DNA from: an uncultured Ruminococcus sp.
GTDB taxonomy: Bacteria; Bacillota; Clostridia; Oscillospirales; Ruminococcaceae
Reading direction: 5' to 3'
Length of the DNA: 64,000 nucleotides
NCBI GenBank assembly: GCA_934474025.1
Contig: CAKSMF010000001.1
Coordinates: 434,001 to 498,000, forward strand
Below are positions 1-8,174 of the stretch, piece after piece. The notes below the pieces were generated by a model. It made no database searches and had not been told where the DNA came from. It worked only from the letters and a program-made list of their open reading frames with translations. Numbering within the stretch: position 1 is the stretch's first letter; every line of letters starts with the position of its first letter. Position numbers and translations under genes: made by a program.

Positions 1-637
1 CTTCATTCTGACATATATTATTTATAATTTTTATTTGTTCTGCTAAATCTTTACGGCGGTTTTTGAGTTCGTCAACAATTCTGTCAAATATTTCAGTATT
101 GAAAAGCTTACGGAGAATCTTTTTCTTATCGTTTGAACTTGAACGCAGAAGTTCCATAAATTCACCTTGTGCTATCATGGAAATCTGCATAAACTGGCTT
201 TTAGTAAGAATTATAATTTCACTTAATTTAGCATTAGCTTCTTTTTGTGAAACGGCTGTACCGTCCGGAAGTATAAGAATAACTTTTTCGCTTGCATTGG
301 ATTTTTTGCCATTTGATGAAGTTTTAATTTGTTTTGGTTCACGTCTTACGGTATATTGTGAAATTTCATTGCCATGTTTTTCAGTGAAAGTAAGTTCTAC
401 AAAGGTTGTTTTTTTGCCGTCTGTAAACTGACTTTGTAATTCTTTACCTGACTTTTTGTTGCTATTTGAACTTGCTTCACCATACAGTGCGAAAACAATA
501 GCGTCAAAGATTGTGGATTTTCCTGAACCTGTATCACCGGTTATAAGGAATAAATTTTGTTCTGGTTTGGTAAAGTCTATAACTGTTTTTTCACCATAAG
601 AGCCAAATGCCTGTATAGTTAATTTAATTGGTTTCAT
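1..637 (-). CDS. sbcC: Exonuclease subunit SbcC, N-terminal part (cut by window edge)
   Basis: This is the ATPase subunit of the SbcCD (Rad50/Mre11-like) nuclease, which opens DNA hairpins and processes double-strand breaks. Only about 212 N-terminal residues lie in the window; the gene runs off the left edge. The start is the ATG at 637, which overlaps the sbcD stop codon by four bases (ATGA), a usual translational coupling. The Walker A motif GDTGSGKST is at residues 34-42, preceded by the typical Rad50/SMC opening MKPIKLTIQAFGSYGEK. The Q-loop region (QFMQISMIAQGEF) follows, and a helical stretch begins the coiled coil. The coil, zinc hook and C-terminal lobe are not visible. Confidence 0.93.
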   Translation of the reverse strand, partial: MKPIKLTIQAFGSYGEKTVIDFTKPEQNLFLITGDTGSGKSTIFDAIVFALYGEASSNSNKKSGKELQSQFTDGKKTTFVELTFTEKHGNEISQYTVRREPKQIKTSSNGKKSNASEKVILILPDGTAVSQKEANAKLSEIIILTKSQFMQISMIAQGEFMELLRSSSNDKKKILRKLFNTEIFDRIVDELKNRRKDLAEQIKIINNICQNE

Positions 638-1782
638 ATTTCGTTATCCTCCTGCACAGTATTTATAATATCTCGTAAAATATTTTTTTCGTCATTGTTC
701 AAACCTTTTACAAAGTATTCGCATAGTTCAAAAATGCTTTTTGCGGTAGTTGTTTCAGGTTTATTAATTATATCGCTATATGTGGAATTTCTAAAGGAAT
801 AGCGGATTTCAAGAAGATTAGGAAATGCTTCAATTATACGGGCTGAAATATCTGTTTGTTGCGGAGTTTCTGTTAAAATTACGCTTACATAGTCATCATA
901 ACTTTGATTGAGAATTTCATTTAGTGTTCCTTTTATAATACGTACTTCATGGAGCGGTTTAAGAGGAATAGCTGTGGTTTTAATGTTACCTTTTTCAGCG
1001 AGTTCAATCATTATAACGTTTTTTTGTTGTCCTGCTTCACTTATTGAATATGCCAACGGTGTACCGCAGTATCTTATATTATTTTTTCCTACAATTGAGG
1101 GTTTATGAATGTGTCCTAATGCCGAATAATCAAACTTTTCAAGAATATCAGCATAAACAGCATCAATATTACCGACTGTTATTCTTTCTGAATCCATTCG
1201 TTCAATATCTTTAATTGATTTTCCGAATGGTATATAAAACTGATGACTTACTATAATATTGCGTTCATTTGTATCTATGTTTTCACGTTCTATTATTTTA
1301 TGAACTGCTGTATTATAAGAAATATTATTATCTTCGTCATTTATTATCATACGAACCATAGAGGGCTTTATGAATGGCAACAAATAAAAATTAACGTTTC
1401 CATAAATATCATTTAAAGTTACTTTTTCAATGTAATCTGTTGGTTTCTGTGGGGGATTTCCTATCATATGTATTTTATGCAAAGACAGAATTTTACGGAA
1501 TATATCTATACGTTGCGAACTGTCGTGATTTCCGCTGATTATCATTATTTCAGTGTTCGGAACTCTTACAGACAATCCTGAAATAAAGTCGTCAAATATT
1601 TTTACAGCCTCAGCCGAAGGAATGGCTTTATCATAAATGTCACCGGCAATAACTATGGCATCAGGTTTATTTTCTTCAATGATTTCTGAAATCTGATTTA
1701 ATATGTATTTTTGGTCATCAAGCATACTTCTATTAAACCAGTTAAGTCCTATATGCAAATCGGATAAATGTATTATTTTCAT
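634..1782 (-). CDS. sbcD: Exonuclease subunit SbcD
   Basis: The 382-residue Mre11-like calcineurin-type phosphoesterase is the nuclease subunit of SbcCD. Metal-binding motifs are in order: DLHIG near the N-terminus, GDIYD, SGNHDSS and GHIHKP. Length is normal for the family. It is the first gene of an sbcD-sbcC operon with a four-base overlap. A promoter (TTGACA, 17 bases, TATTAT) sits just upstream, and the ribosome site AGGAG lies before the ATG. The SbcCD assignment is firm; no unusual feature was seen. Confidence 0.96.
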   Translation of the reverse strand: MKIIHLSDLHIGLNWFNRSMLDDQKYILNQISEIIEENKPDAIVIAGDIYDKAIPSAEAVKIFDDFISGLSVRVPNTEIMIISGNHDSSQRIDIFRKILSLHKIHMIGNPPQKPTDYIEKVTLNDIYGNVNFYLLPFIKPSMVRMIINDEDNNISYNTAVHKIIERENIDTNERNIIVSHQFYIPFGKSIKDIERMDSERITVGNIDAVYADILEKFDYSALGHIHKPSIVGKNNIRYCGTPLAYSISEAGQQKNVIMIELAEKGNIKTTAIPLKPLHEVRIIKGTLNEILNQSYDDYVSVILTETPQQTDISARIIEAFPNLLEIRYSFRNSTYSDIINKPETTTAKSIFELCEYFVKGLNNDEKNILRDIINTVQEDNEI

Positions 1783-1818
1783 TTTTTTAAAGCTCCTTTT
1801 TAATAATATTTTAATAAA

Positions 1819-1847
1819 ATAATATCATAATGTATATTTTTTGTCAA
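1819..1847 (-). promoter_or_regulatory. sigma-A promoter of sbcDC
   Basis: On the minus strand, TTGACA (1847-1842) is followed after exactly 17 bases by TATTAT (1824-1819). It is divergent from the GH5 promoter. Confidence 0.75.
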
Positions 1848-1877
1848 TCATATTGGTATAAATTTATCAAAATATAG

Positions 1878-1906
1878 TTGACTTTTCTGTGAATATATGC
1901 TATAAT
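1878..1906 (+). promoter_or_regulatory. sigma-A promoter of the GH5 dockerin gene
   Basis: TTGACT at 1878-1883 and TATAAT at 1901-1906 are separated by 17 bases. The start codon is 34 bases beyond the -10. Confidence 0.8.
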
Positions 1907-1940
1907 TTGATGAAAAATTTTATTATGGAGTTGATTATTT

Positions 1941-3269
1941 ATGAAATTTTCTGCAATTACTGCACTTATATGTGCCGGAACAATGATGTTTTCATCAAAC
2001 TGCATTGCAACTTCTGCTGAATCCGATATGCGAGATATGACCACTATGGAAATTGTTCGTGATATGGGCGTGGGAATAAATTTAGGAAATACTTTTGAAT
2101 CATGTGGTGACTGGATAGCTCAATGGGGTGACGGTACTCCTAAATCCTATGAAACAGCTTGGGGAAGTCCGGAAATTACTCAGGATATGATACAGGGTTA
2201 TGTAGATGAGGGATTCGGAGTAATACGTATTCCTGTTGCATGGTCAAATATGATGGGCGAAAATTATACAATAAGTTCAGAATACCTTGCAAGAGTAAAA
2301 CAGGTTGTTGACTGGTCTCTTGATACTGGTATGTATGTAATTCTTAATATTCACTATGATAACGGCTGGTGGTCAGATTTTCCGACAAAAAAAGATGAAT
2401 GCATGAAAAAATACACTCGTGTCTGGGAACAGCTTACAGATGCTTTCGGTGACTATGATGACAAGCTTATGTTTGAGTCACTCAATGAAGAGGGCGGTTG
2501 GGATTCTGTATGGAATCAATGGACCGGTACAGAAGACCAGAAAAAACAATCCTATGCACTTCTTAATGAAATAAACCAGAAATTTGTTGATATAGTGCGT
2601 TCTTCCGGAAAAAATAATGCTGAACGTCATTTACTTATCGCAGGATACAAAACTGATGTAGCACTTACTTGTGACCCGTTATTTGAAATGCCAGAGGATT
2701 CTGCCGGAAGATGTGCGGTATCTGTGCATTACTATACACCGTCATCATTTGCAATACTTGAAGAAGATGCAGACTGGGCTAAAATGCGTTCAACATGGGG
2801 AACTGATGAAGATTTCAAAGAACTTGACAATAATATGACTATGCTTAAAACAACATTCATTGATAACGGAATCCCCGTTATTATCGGTGAATATGGCTGT
2901 CCTAAGAAAAATAAGGACGCTGATTCAGTAAGATTATTTTTAAGTTCAGTTTGTGAAACAGCTTATGAAAATCAATTGTGTCCTGTACTCTGGGATATAA
3001 GTGAACTTCATTATGACAGAAACAATTGCAAAATGTATGATGAAGAACTTAAAAATTCTATTATGTCAGTAGTTGAAACAAAAACCATTAAAGGTGATAT
3101 TAACAGTGACGGACAGTTTAATATTGCTGATGCAGTAAAATTCAATAATTACCTTATTTCAAATGAATCCCTTACAAACGAACAAATAAAAATTGCAGAC
3201 CTCAATGAAGACGGAGTAGCAGATGTTTTTGACCTTGTGTTATTCAGACAAATGGTTATAAACAATTGA
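1941..3269 (+). CDS. Secreted GH5 endoglucanase with C-terminal dockerin
   Basis: The 442-residue protein is a glycoside hydrolase family 5 enzyme, probably an endo-beta-1,4-glucanase. A Sec signal peptide covers about residues 1-27 (cleavage near ATSA/ES). The GH5 opening motif GVGINLGNTF and the strand RIPVAW follow. The likely acid/base is Glu in ESLNEEG and the nucleophile is Glu in IIGEYGCP. A type-I-like dockerin forms the last 65 or so residues, with two calcium loops (GDINSDGQFNIAD and DLNEDGVADVFD), so the enzyme should dock onto a cohesin scaffold at the cell surface. It is monocistronic, between its own promoter and a terminator. Substrate is inferred; xyloglucan or mannan cannot be excluded. 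Confidence 0.93.
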   Translation: MKFSAITALICAGTMMFSSNCIATSAESDMRDMTTMEIVRDMGVGINLGNTFESCGDWIAQWGDGTPKSYETAWGSPEITQDMIQGYVDEGFGVIRIPVAWSNMMGENYTISSEYLARVKQVVDWSLDTGMYVILNIHYDNGWWSDFPTKKDECMKKYTRVWEQLTDAFGDYDDKLMFESLNEEGGWDSVWNQWTGTEDQKKQSYALLNEINQKFVDIVRSSGKNNAERHLLIAGYKTDVALTCDPLFEMPEDSAGRCAVSVHYYTPSSFAILEEDADWAKMRSTWGTDEDFKELDNNMTMLKTTFIDNGIPVIIGEYGCPKKNKDADSVRLFLSSVCETAYENQLCPVLWDISELHYDRNNCKMYDEELKNSIMSVVETKTIKGDINSDGQFNIADAVKFNNYLISNESLTNEQIKIADLNEDGVADVFDLVLFRQMVINN

Positions 3270-3284
3270 ATATAACTGAAAAAA

Positions 3285-3324
3285 TCCCTTTTGTTTGACA
3301 GCAGTCTTACAAAAGGGACTTTTT
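3285..3324 (+). terminator. Intrinsic terminator after the GH5 gene
   Basis: The 10-bp stem TCCCTTTTGT (3285-3294) / ACAAAAGGGA (3309-3318) is followed by CTTTTTTA. Confidence 0.85.
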
Positions 3325-3444
3325 TATATTAGTTATTTTTTTGTTTCACTCCACAGGGCATTCTGTCCATGACCTCCCTGACTTATAATGTCATATTCAG
3401 TATATCATATTTTGAAGAATCTGTCAAGCGGATTGATTTCATGT

Positions 3445-3519
3445 CAGTGGAAGATACCAATTCTTTCCGCTCCCACTGCCGTTTTACAATGTCCGCCACT
3501 TAAAGAAGCGGGGAATTCA
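3445..3519 (-). repeat. Structured tail overlapping the ABC-F stop; possible IS200/IS605-type end remnant
   Basis: Two hairpins lie side by side: CAGTGGAAG (3445-3453) with CTCCCACTG (3470-3478), and CCGC/GCGG around CACTTAAAGAA (3494-3512). Read on the minus strand the second resembles the GC-rich hairpin often found at the right end of IS200/IS605 (tnpB) elements. It encodes the last five residues (NSPLL) of the ABC-F gene. No transposase is present, so this is at most a scar. Confidence 0.3.
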
Positions 3520-5110
3520 AAGTTTTTTTGAATTCTATATAATCTTCATATGTTCCCTGACGGTCAATACAGCCGTCCGGAGTGATTTCAATTATACGAT
3601 TTGCAGTAGTCTGAAGTATTTCGTGGTCGTGGGAGGCAAGAAGTACAACACCTTTGAAATTTACAAGACTGTTATTTACAGCGGTAATGCTTTCAAGGTC
3701 AAGGTGGTTCGTAGGTCTGTCAAGTATAAGAACGTTTGAACCAAAAAGCATCATTCTTGAAAACATACAACGAACTTTTTCACCACCGGATAAAACGTTT
3801 ACAGGTTTATAAACATCATCACCGGAGAACAACATTCTGCCTAAAAATCCTCTTAAATAGGTTTCTGTCTCGTCTTTTACAGAATACTGTCTTATCCATT
3901 CAAGAATTGAAAGATTACAATCATTGAAGTATTTGGAATTATCAACAGGCATATATGAAGTTGTTACGGATACACCCCATTTGAAAGTTCCTGAATCTGC
4001 TTGTTCTTCTTCCATGAGAATTTTGAAAAGCATTGTAATAGCTTGTTCGCTTTCGCCGATAAATGCAACTTTATCATTTCTTCCGAGAGTGAAACTTACA
4101 TTATTAAGAAGTTTAACGCCGTCAACAGTTTTTGAAATTCCGTCAACCTGTAAAATATCTTTTCCAAGTTCTCTGTCCATATCGAATCCTATAAACGGAT
4201 AGCGTCTGCTTGATGCAGGTAATTCCTCAACAGTAAGCTTTTCAATGAGTTTACGTCTTGAAGTTGCCTGATTTGACTTTGATTTATTAGCAGAGAATCT
4301 TGCAATAAATTCTTTTAATTCCTTGATTTTTTCTTCATTCTTTTTGTTTTGCTGTTTAATCATTCTTTGAATCATCTGGCTTGACTCATACCAGAACTCA
4401 TAGTTACCAACATAGAGCTTGATTTTATTATAATCTATATCAACTATATGAGTGCAGACGTTATTCAGAAAATGTCTGTCATGTGATACTACTATTACAG
4501 TACCGAAGTATTCAGCAAGAAAACTTTCAAGCCATTTTACGGCGTCAATATCAAGATGGTTTGTAGGTTCGTCAAGAAGAATTATATCAGGGTTTCCGAA
4601 AAGTGCCTGTGCAAGCAGGACTTTTACTTTTTCGTTACCTGAAAGCGTTGACATCTGCGAATAAAGTATATCTTCAGAAAGTCCGAGTCCCTGAATAAGT
4701 TTTGAAGCATCAGATTCAGCTTCCCAGCCGTTAAGTTCAGCAAATTCTCCTTCCAGTTCCGCAGCCTTTTCTCCGTCCTCGTCAGTAAAGTCTTCTTTTG
4801 AATAGAGAGCGTCTTTTTCCTGCATAATTTCATAAAGACGTGCATTTCCCATTATTACAGTATCAAGTACGGTGTACTCGTCATATGCAAAGTGGTCTTG
4901 TTTGAGAACGCTTAAACGTTCTTCTTTTGGAATTATAACTTCACCGGAAGCGGGTTCAAGTTCACCGCAAAGTACTCTTAAAAAAGTGGATTTTCCTGCT
5001 CCGTTAGCACCGATAACGCCATAGCAATTTCCGTTAGTGAATTTAAGGTTTACGTTTTTAAAGAGGAAAGACCCTCCGAACTGTACACTTACATCATTTA
5101 CAGTAATCAA
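3500..5110 (-). CDS. ABC-F family ATPase (YkpA/YbiT type) with degraded second ATP site
   Basis: The soluble protein of about 536 residues has two ABC ATPase domains and no membrane segments. ABC-F proteins act on the ribosome. I chose the TTG at 5110 because GGAGG precedes it by nine bases and the family begins with this ITVNDVSVQFGG segment; an upstream in-frame ATG would add a hydrophobic 40-residue tail. Domain 1 is canonical: GANGAGKST, signature LSGNEKVKVL and LLDEPTNHLD. Domain 2 lacks a Walker A (GESEQAITM) and has LDRPTNHLD, so the catalytic Glu is Arg465. A weak Walker A in domain 2 is typical of this subfamily as I recall it; the Glu-to-Arg change is not. The C-terminus (NSPLL) lies in a hairpin that may be foreign. 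Confidence 0.9.
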   Translation of the reverse strand: MITVNDVSVQFGGSFLFKNVNLKFTNGNCYGVIGANGAGKSTFLRVLCGELEPASGEVIIPKEERLSVLKQDHFAYDEYTVLDTVIMGNARLYEIMQEKDALYSKEDFTDEDGEKAAELEGEFAELNGWEAESDASKLIQGLGLSEDILYSQMSTLSGNEKVKVLLAQALFGNPDIILLDEPTNHLDIDAVKWLESFLAEYFGTVIVVSHDRHFLNNVCTHIVDIDYNKIKLYVGNYEFWYESSQMIQRMIKQQNKKNEEKIKELKEFIARFSANKSKSNQATSRRKLIEKLTVEELPASSRRYPFIGFDMDRELGKDILQVDGISKTVDGVKLLNNVSFTLGRNDKVAFIGESEQAITMLFKILMEEEQADSGTFKWGVSVTTSYMPVDNSKYFNDCNLSILEWIRQYSVKDETETYLRGFLGRMLFSGDDVYKPVNVLSGGEKVRCMFSRMMLFGSNVLILDRPTNHLDLESITAVNNSLVNFKGVVLLASHDHEILQTTANRIIEITPDGCIDRQGTYEDYIEFKKTLNSPLL

Positions 5111-5143
5111 ATTAAAATACCTCCAAATAATAATTAACAATTC

Positions 5144-5172
5144 ATTATAACACATGAAGAAAAATATGTAAA
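5144..5172 (-). promoter_or_regulatory. sigma-A promoter of the ABC-F gene
   Basis: On the minus strand, TTTACA (5172-5167), 17 bases, TATAAT (5149-5144). It lies beside the divergent VTC regulatory repeats. Confidence 0.7.
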
Positions 5173-5182
5173 GTAAGAATAT

Positions 5183-5237
5183 TGTAAAATCTATGTAAAA
5201 AATAATTAAGATTATTTTAAGATTATGCATATATAAT
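5183..5237 (+). promoter_or_regulatory. Activator-type promoter with 11-base direct repeats (VTC/DUF4956 operon)
   Basis: The -10 TATAAT (5232-5237) has no recognisable -35. Instead four heptamers start exactly 11 bases apart: TGTAAAA (5183), TGTAAAA (5194), ATTAAGA (5205) and TTTAAGA (5216), the last ending nine bases before the -10. One site per helical turn in direct repeat is how OmpR/PhoB-family response regulators bind, including PhoP of Firmicutes. The same layout occurs at 11888-11931. The identity of the regulator is inferred. Confidence 0.6.
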
Positions 5238-5276
5238 ACAGTTAAATCAAAAATACAGAAAAGGAGTTGAATTTAA

Positions 5277-6062
5277 ATGGCTATTAATACCTTTGCACGA
5301 AAGGAAATAAAGTTTCTTCTTGATATGAGACAGTACGAGAATCTCATGGAAACGTTACAGTTATATATGAATCCTGATAAATTTTGTGTAGGTGGAAAGG
5401 AATACGGAATATATAATATTTATTATGATACTCCGGACGATTACCTTATAAGAGAATCTCTTTCAAAGCCTTACTATAAGGAAAAAATACGTTTGAGAAG
5501 TTATTATTCTCCGGCATCTCCGGAAGATTTGGTTTTTCTTGAAATAAAGAAGAAAATCGGTGGCATTGTTACAAAGCGACGTGTTTCAATGACTCTTGCT
5601 GAATCAGATGAATATTTTCTTTCACGTAAAAAGCCACAGACAAAAAAATACATAACTGAGCAGGTTTTCAGAGAACTGGACACTTTTCTTAATATTTATC
5701 CGGTCTTGCCAAAACAGTACATAAGCTATCAGAGAGAAGCTTTCTTCGGAAAAGATGACAATGATTTCCGACTCACTTTTGACAGAAAAATTACTGAACG
5801 CCGTTACGATTTAAGTCTTGACCGTGAAAGTTATGGCAACCAAATTATACGGGAAGACCAGAGGCTTATGGAAGTTAAAGTAGGTAATGCCGTTCCCGAA
5901 TGGCTTATAGAAAAGCTTTCAGAACTCGAAATATATAAAACAAGCTTTTCAAAATATGGTAAGGCTTATGAGAATTTTGTAAAATCCGGAATTATTGAAC
6001 GTAAAAACAATCCGATAAATATTCAAATAAAAAATAATGTACTTTTAGATAGGAGCGTGTAA
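5277..6062 (+). CDS. VTC-domain polyphosphate polymerase-like protein
   Basis: The 261-residue soluble protein has the VTC fold (triphosphate-tunnel type), related to the catalytic domain of yeast Vtc4, which makes polyphosphate from ATP. Visible family features are the opening ARKEIKFLL, the basic strand KEKIRLRSYY, the acidic-basic strand VFLEIKKKIGGIVTKRR, and LMEVKVGNAVPEWL near the C-terminus. These supply the basic and acidic residues of the tunnel. It lacks SPX and membrane domains of its own; the DUF4956 membrane protein starts four bases downstream and is the likely partner. Bacterial VTC/DUF4956 pairs often sit with CotH or Cthe_2159 genes, so a role in modifying an envelope or cellulosomal protein is possible. 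Real activity is untested. Confidence 0.85.
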   Translation: MAINTFARKEIKFLLDMRQYENLMETLQLYMNPDKFCVGGKEYGIYNIYYDTPDDYLIRESLSKPYYKEKIRLRSYYSPASPEDLVFLEIKKKIGGIVTKRRVSMTLAESDEYFLSRKKPQTKKYITEQVFRELDTFLNIYPVLPKQYISYQREAFFGKDDNDFRLTFDRKITERRYDLSLDRESYGNQIIREDQRLMEVKVGNAVPEWLIEKLSELEIYKTSFSKYGKAYENFVKSGIIERKNNPINIQIKNNVLLDRSV

Positions 6063-6066
6063 AAAA

Positions 6067-6765
6067 ATGTTTTCAAATGGATTTTTCGGCAATGTAATCA
6101 ATTCACAGGACGGAATTTCAGCAGGAGAGTTTTTCGTCTGTGTTGGAACAGCCGTAATATTAGGTTTTCTTATAAGCCTTATATATATGCATACTCACCG
6201 TAAGGAAGGTTATTCGCAGAGTTATGTTTTTACAATGATAATGCTTCCCACAATAGTTTCACTTATACTTCTTCTTATAAATACAACCGCCGGAGCTTTG
6301 AGTCTTGCCGGAGCGTTTACATTGGTGCGTTTCAGAAGTGTCGCCGGTGACCCGAAAGATATAGCTTACATATTTTTTGCTATGGCATCTGGTGTAGCGT
6401 GCGGAATAGGTTATATTGGTTTTGCGATATTATTTTTTGTTGTGCTGGGAATTATACTTTTTGTTCTTAGTGAAATCAATTTCGGTGGTATGAAATCCAA
6501 TCACATGACACTTAAAATAACTATTCCTGAAAATCTCGATTATCAAGGTGTATTTGAACCTGTTCTTAATAAGTATACTAATTTCCATAAACTCCGTCGT
6601 ATTAAAACTACAAATTTCGGTACACTGTTTGAACTGATATACAGCGTTGATGTTTCAGATAGTATTGACCAGAAAAAATTTATTGACGAACTCCGCACAC
6701 TCAATGGCAATATGAATATAAATCTTGTTTTCTTCAAATATGATGATAAGATTTATGAAAGCTGA
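6067..6765 (+). CDS. DUF4956 membrane protein, partner of the VTC protein
   Basis: The 232-residue protein has three or four hydrophobic segments in residues 20-140 (one near 27-42, then 58-80, 83-100 and 110-137) and a soluble C-terminal domain of about 90 residues. The segment GALSLAGAFTLVRFRSVAGDPKD is the conserved core of DUF4956, also resembling the MgtC/SapB membrane core. It follows the VTC gene after four bases and is closed by a terminator, so the two form one operon. It may anchor the VTC domain or act as a channel for its product; this is inference from constant gene pairing. Confidence 0.82.
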   Translation: MFSNGFFGNVINSQDGISAGEFFVCVGTAVILGFLISLIYMHTHRKEGYSQSYVFTMIMLPTIVSLILLLINTTAGALSLAGAFTLVRFRSVAGDPKDIAYIFFAMASGVACGIGYIGFAILFFVVLGIILFVLSEINFGGMKSNHMTLKITIPENLDYQGVFEPVLNKYTNFHKLRRIKTTNFGTLFELIYSVDVSDSIDQKKFIDELRTLNGNMNINLVFFKYDDKIYES

Positions 6766-6795
6766 TTTTTGCCTGAAATAAATATTTTTCTGCTA

Positions 6796-6861
6796 TCAAT
6801 TCAACACAGTCAATACTTGCTGATGATTGTTAAACTTGAATAATTATTGACTGTGAATTGA
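6796..6861. repeat. Long imperfect inverted repeat after the DUF4956 gene
   Basis: Arms 6796-6815 and 6845-6861 pair over 17 bases, with a three-base bulge in the left arm, around a 29-base loop. It sits between the stop codon and the terminator, so it would form a stem in the 3' UTR. No T-run follows. Confidence 0.6.
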
Positions 6862-6882
6862 AATAACCCTCTCTTTGAAAAG

Positions 6883-6914
6883 TATCAGACCGCTTTTATG
6901 GTCTGATATTTTTT
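6883..6914 (+). terminator. Intrinsic terminator of the VTC/DUF4956 operon
   Basis: The nine-base stem TATCAGACC (6883-6891) / GGTCTGATA (6900-6908) is followed by TTTTTTG. Confidence 0.88.
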
Positions 6915-7029
6915 GTTTATAAAAAGTTAATAAGTAATATTATATTTTTTATTAACGAAAAATCACTATTACCTATACTGAAAATTTTCAAAAATTGTAT
7001 TATTTTACAGTTCAGTATATAAAAATACA

Positions 7030-7058
7030 TTTACAATTATCTGTATTTGCGATATAAT
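7030..7058 (+). promoter_or_regulatory. sigma-A promoter of a probable small RNA
   Basis: TTTACA (7030-7035), 17 bases, TATAAT (7053-7058). No ribosome site with an ORF follows; the transcript would start near 7065. Confidence 0.7.
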
Positions 7059-7064
7059 AATTAC

Positions 7065-7319
7065 AGCAGATGAAACATTAGTGTTCAGTATCAAGTATCA
7101 TTCCCTCTCATGTGCTTGATACTGAATATTAATTCAGTTGCTTGCTATAGATTTTTTAGTTAATACCTATAACTAACCCCCTTTTTATTTTTATTTTTTC
7201 ATGTTTTCTAAATTTTTGATTTTTTTAACTAAGTCTATGGCACGGTTCACAGTGCTGATGGTTTTATAAACCGTATGAACCGCTTTTATTTTTTTCCCCG
7301 TAACAGGGGAGCTTTTTTT
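7065..7319 (+). ncRNA. Candidate small non-coding RNA, about 255 nt
   Basis: The segment is bounded by a good promoter and an intrinsic terminator and has no credible ORF. It holds a perfect 12-bp hairpin (TTCAGTATCAAG 7084-7095 / CTTGATACTGAA 7115-7126) whose loop contains TTCCCTCTC. A small stem TTAGTTA/TAACTAA (7156-7176) is followed by CCCCC and U-runs. Next is a hairpin CGGTTCA/TGAACCG with an inner GGTTT/AAACC (about 7243-7282), then the terminator. C-rich unpaired segments that can pair with Shine-Dalgarno sequences are a hallmark of Firmicute regulatory RNAs such as the RoxS/RsaE type. No named RNA family was recognised. It could instead be a long leader of the next gene if read through. 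Confidence 0.55.
7295..7319 (+). terminator. Intrinsic terminator of the candidate small RNA
   Basis: TCCCC (7295-7299), six-base loop GTAACA, GGGGA (7306-7310), then GC and seven Ts. Confidence 0.75.
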
Positions 7320-7357
7320 GGAAATGTGAAATTTGCGTGAAAGTTTATATAATTCGC

Positions 7358-7386
7358 TTGACAAATTAAATAATAAGTGATATGAT
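7358..7386 (+). promoter_or_regulatory. sigma-A promoter of the ribbon-helix-helix gene
   Basis: TTGACA (7358-7363), 17 bases, TATGAT (7381-7386). Transcription would begin near 7393, directly before AAAGGAGG (7394-7401), so the leader is only about 16 bases. Confidence 0.85.
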
Positions 7387-7408
7387 ATTTATCAAAGGAG
7401 GAAAGCAA

Positions 7409-8041
7409 ATGAAAAAGAGTGTATACAGTCTTGTTCTTATGGACAGCGTTATAAAAGCCGTAGATGAACAGGCTTACAAACTCGGTACGAGTCGTTCAAA
7501 TCTCATAAATCAGATACTTGCCGAACGTCTTTGTTGTACTACTCCTGAAATGCGTATGCGTGAGATTTTTGATTCTGTTACTGAAAGAACAAGCAATAAT
7601 TTTCAATTACAACAGCAGGGTTCAGCCGGTCTTATGACTTTAAAAACCGCCTTGGCGTATAAATACCGTCCGGCAGTAAGTTATAAAATAGAATTACAGC
7701 GTGAACCAGATGACTTTATAGGTCGGTTGCGTGTGCAAATCAGAACGCAAAACAACCAGCTTACAGAACTTTTTAACAATTTCTTTATTCGCAGGGTAAA
7801 ACTTGAAAAGTGTTGTCTTTCAGAAGTGGGGTGTAATACTTATGCTTATGGAATTACTTCGGGGTGCTTTACAAGAAAACTTATTAATGGTACTTCCGAA
7901 AATGATATCGGAACAGCAATCAGTCAATACATCAATCACTTAAACAAGTCAATGCAGTTATATTTTTTGTCGCCACAGGATTTTCCGGAATATATAACGG
8001 AATCTGAATACAGGGAAATGATATCAAATTATATAATATAA
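7409..8041 (+). CDS. Ribbon-helix-helix (CopG-like) DNA-binding protein of unknown role
   Basis: The 210-residue protein starts at the ATG at 7409, eight bases after AAAGGAGG. The first 45 residues (KKSVYSLVLMDSVIKAVDEQ, then YKLGTSRSNLINQILAERL) match the beta-helix-helix pattern of CopG/Arc/MetJ proteins, which bind DNA as dimers. The remaining 165 residues show no family I know; they include a segment rich in polar residues (NNFQLQQQGSAG) and three or four Cys (KCCLSEVGCN). The strong promoter with a minimal leader, next to a probable small RNA, suggests a regulator. It is monocistronic. Target unknown. Confidence 0.65.
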   Translation: MKKSVYSLVLMDSVIKAVDEQAYKLGTSRSNLINQILAERLCCTTPEMRMREIFDSVTERTSNNFQLQQQGSAGLMTLKTALAYKYRPAVSYKIELQREPDDFIGRLRVQIRTQNNQLTELFNNFFIRRVKLEKCCLSEVGCNTYAYGITSGCFTRKLINGTSENDIGTAISQYINHLNKSMQLYFLSPQDFPEYITESEYREMISNYII

Positions 8042-8174
8042 TGTTTTGCCTTAAAAAATACGCAGACAAAAAATTTTAATTTACTATGATTTCAGGAAAG
8101 TTTATTAGAGACTTTCATGAGATAAATACAAGGAATATATACAACCAATGATTATTTATTGAGGAGGTTTTATT

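Noticed and set aside
3330..3520. Complete IS200/IS605 element
   Set aside because: No tnpA or tnpB frame and only one possible end; it is kept only as a low-confidence remnant.
8042..8174. Heat-shock control site (CIRCE or CtsR box) upstream of clpB
   Set aside because: No TTAGCACTC inverted repeat and no convincing CtsR repeat could be found by eye.
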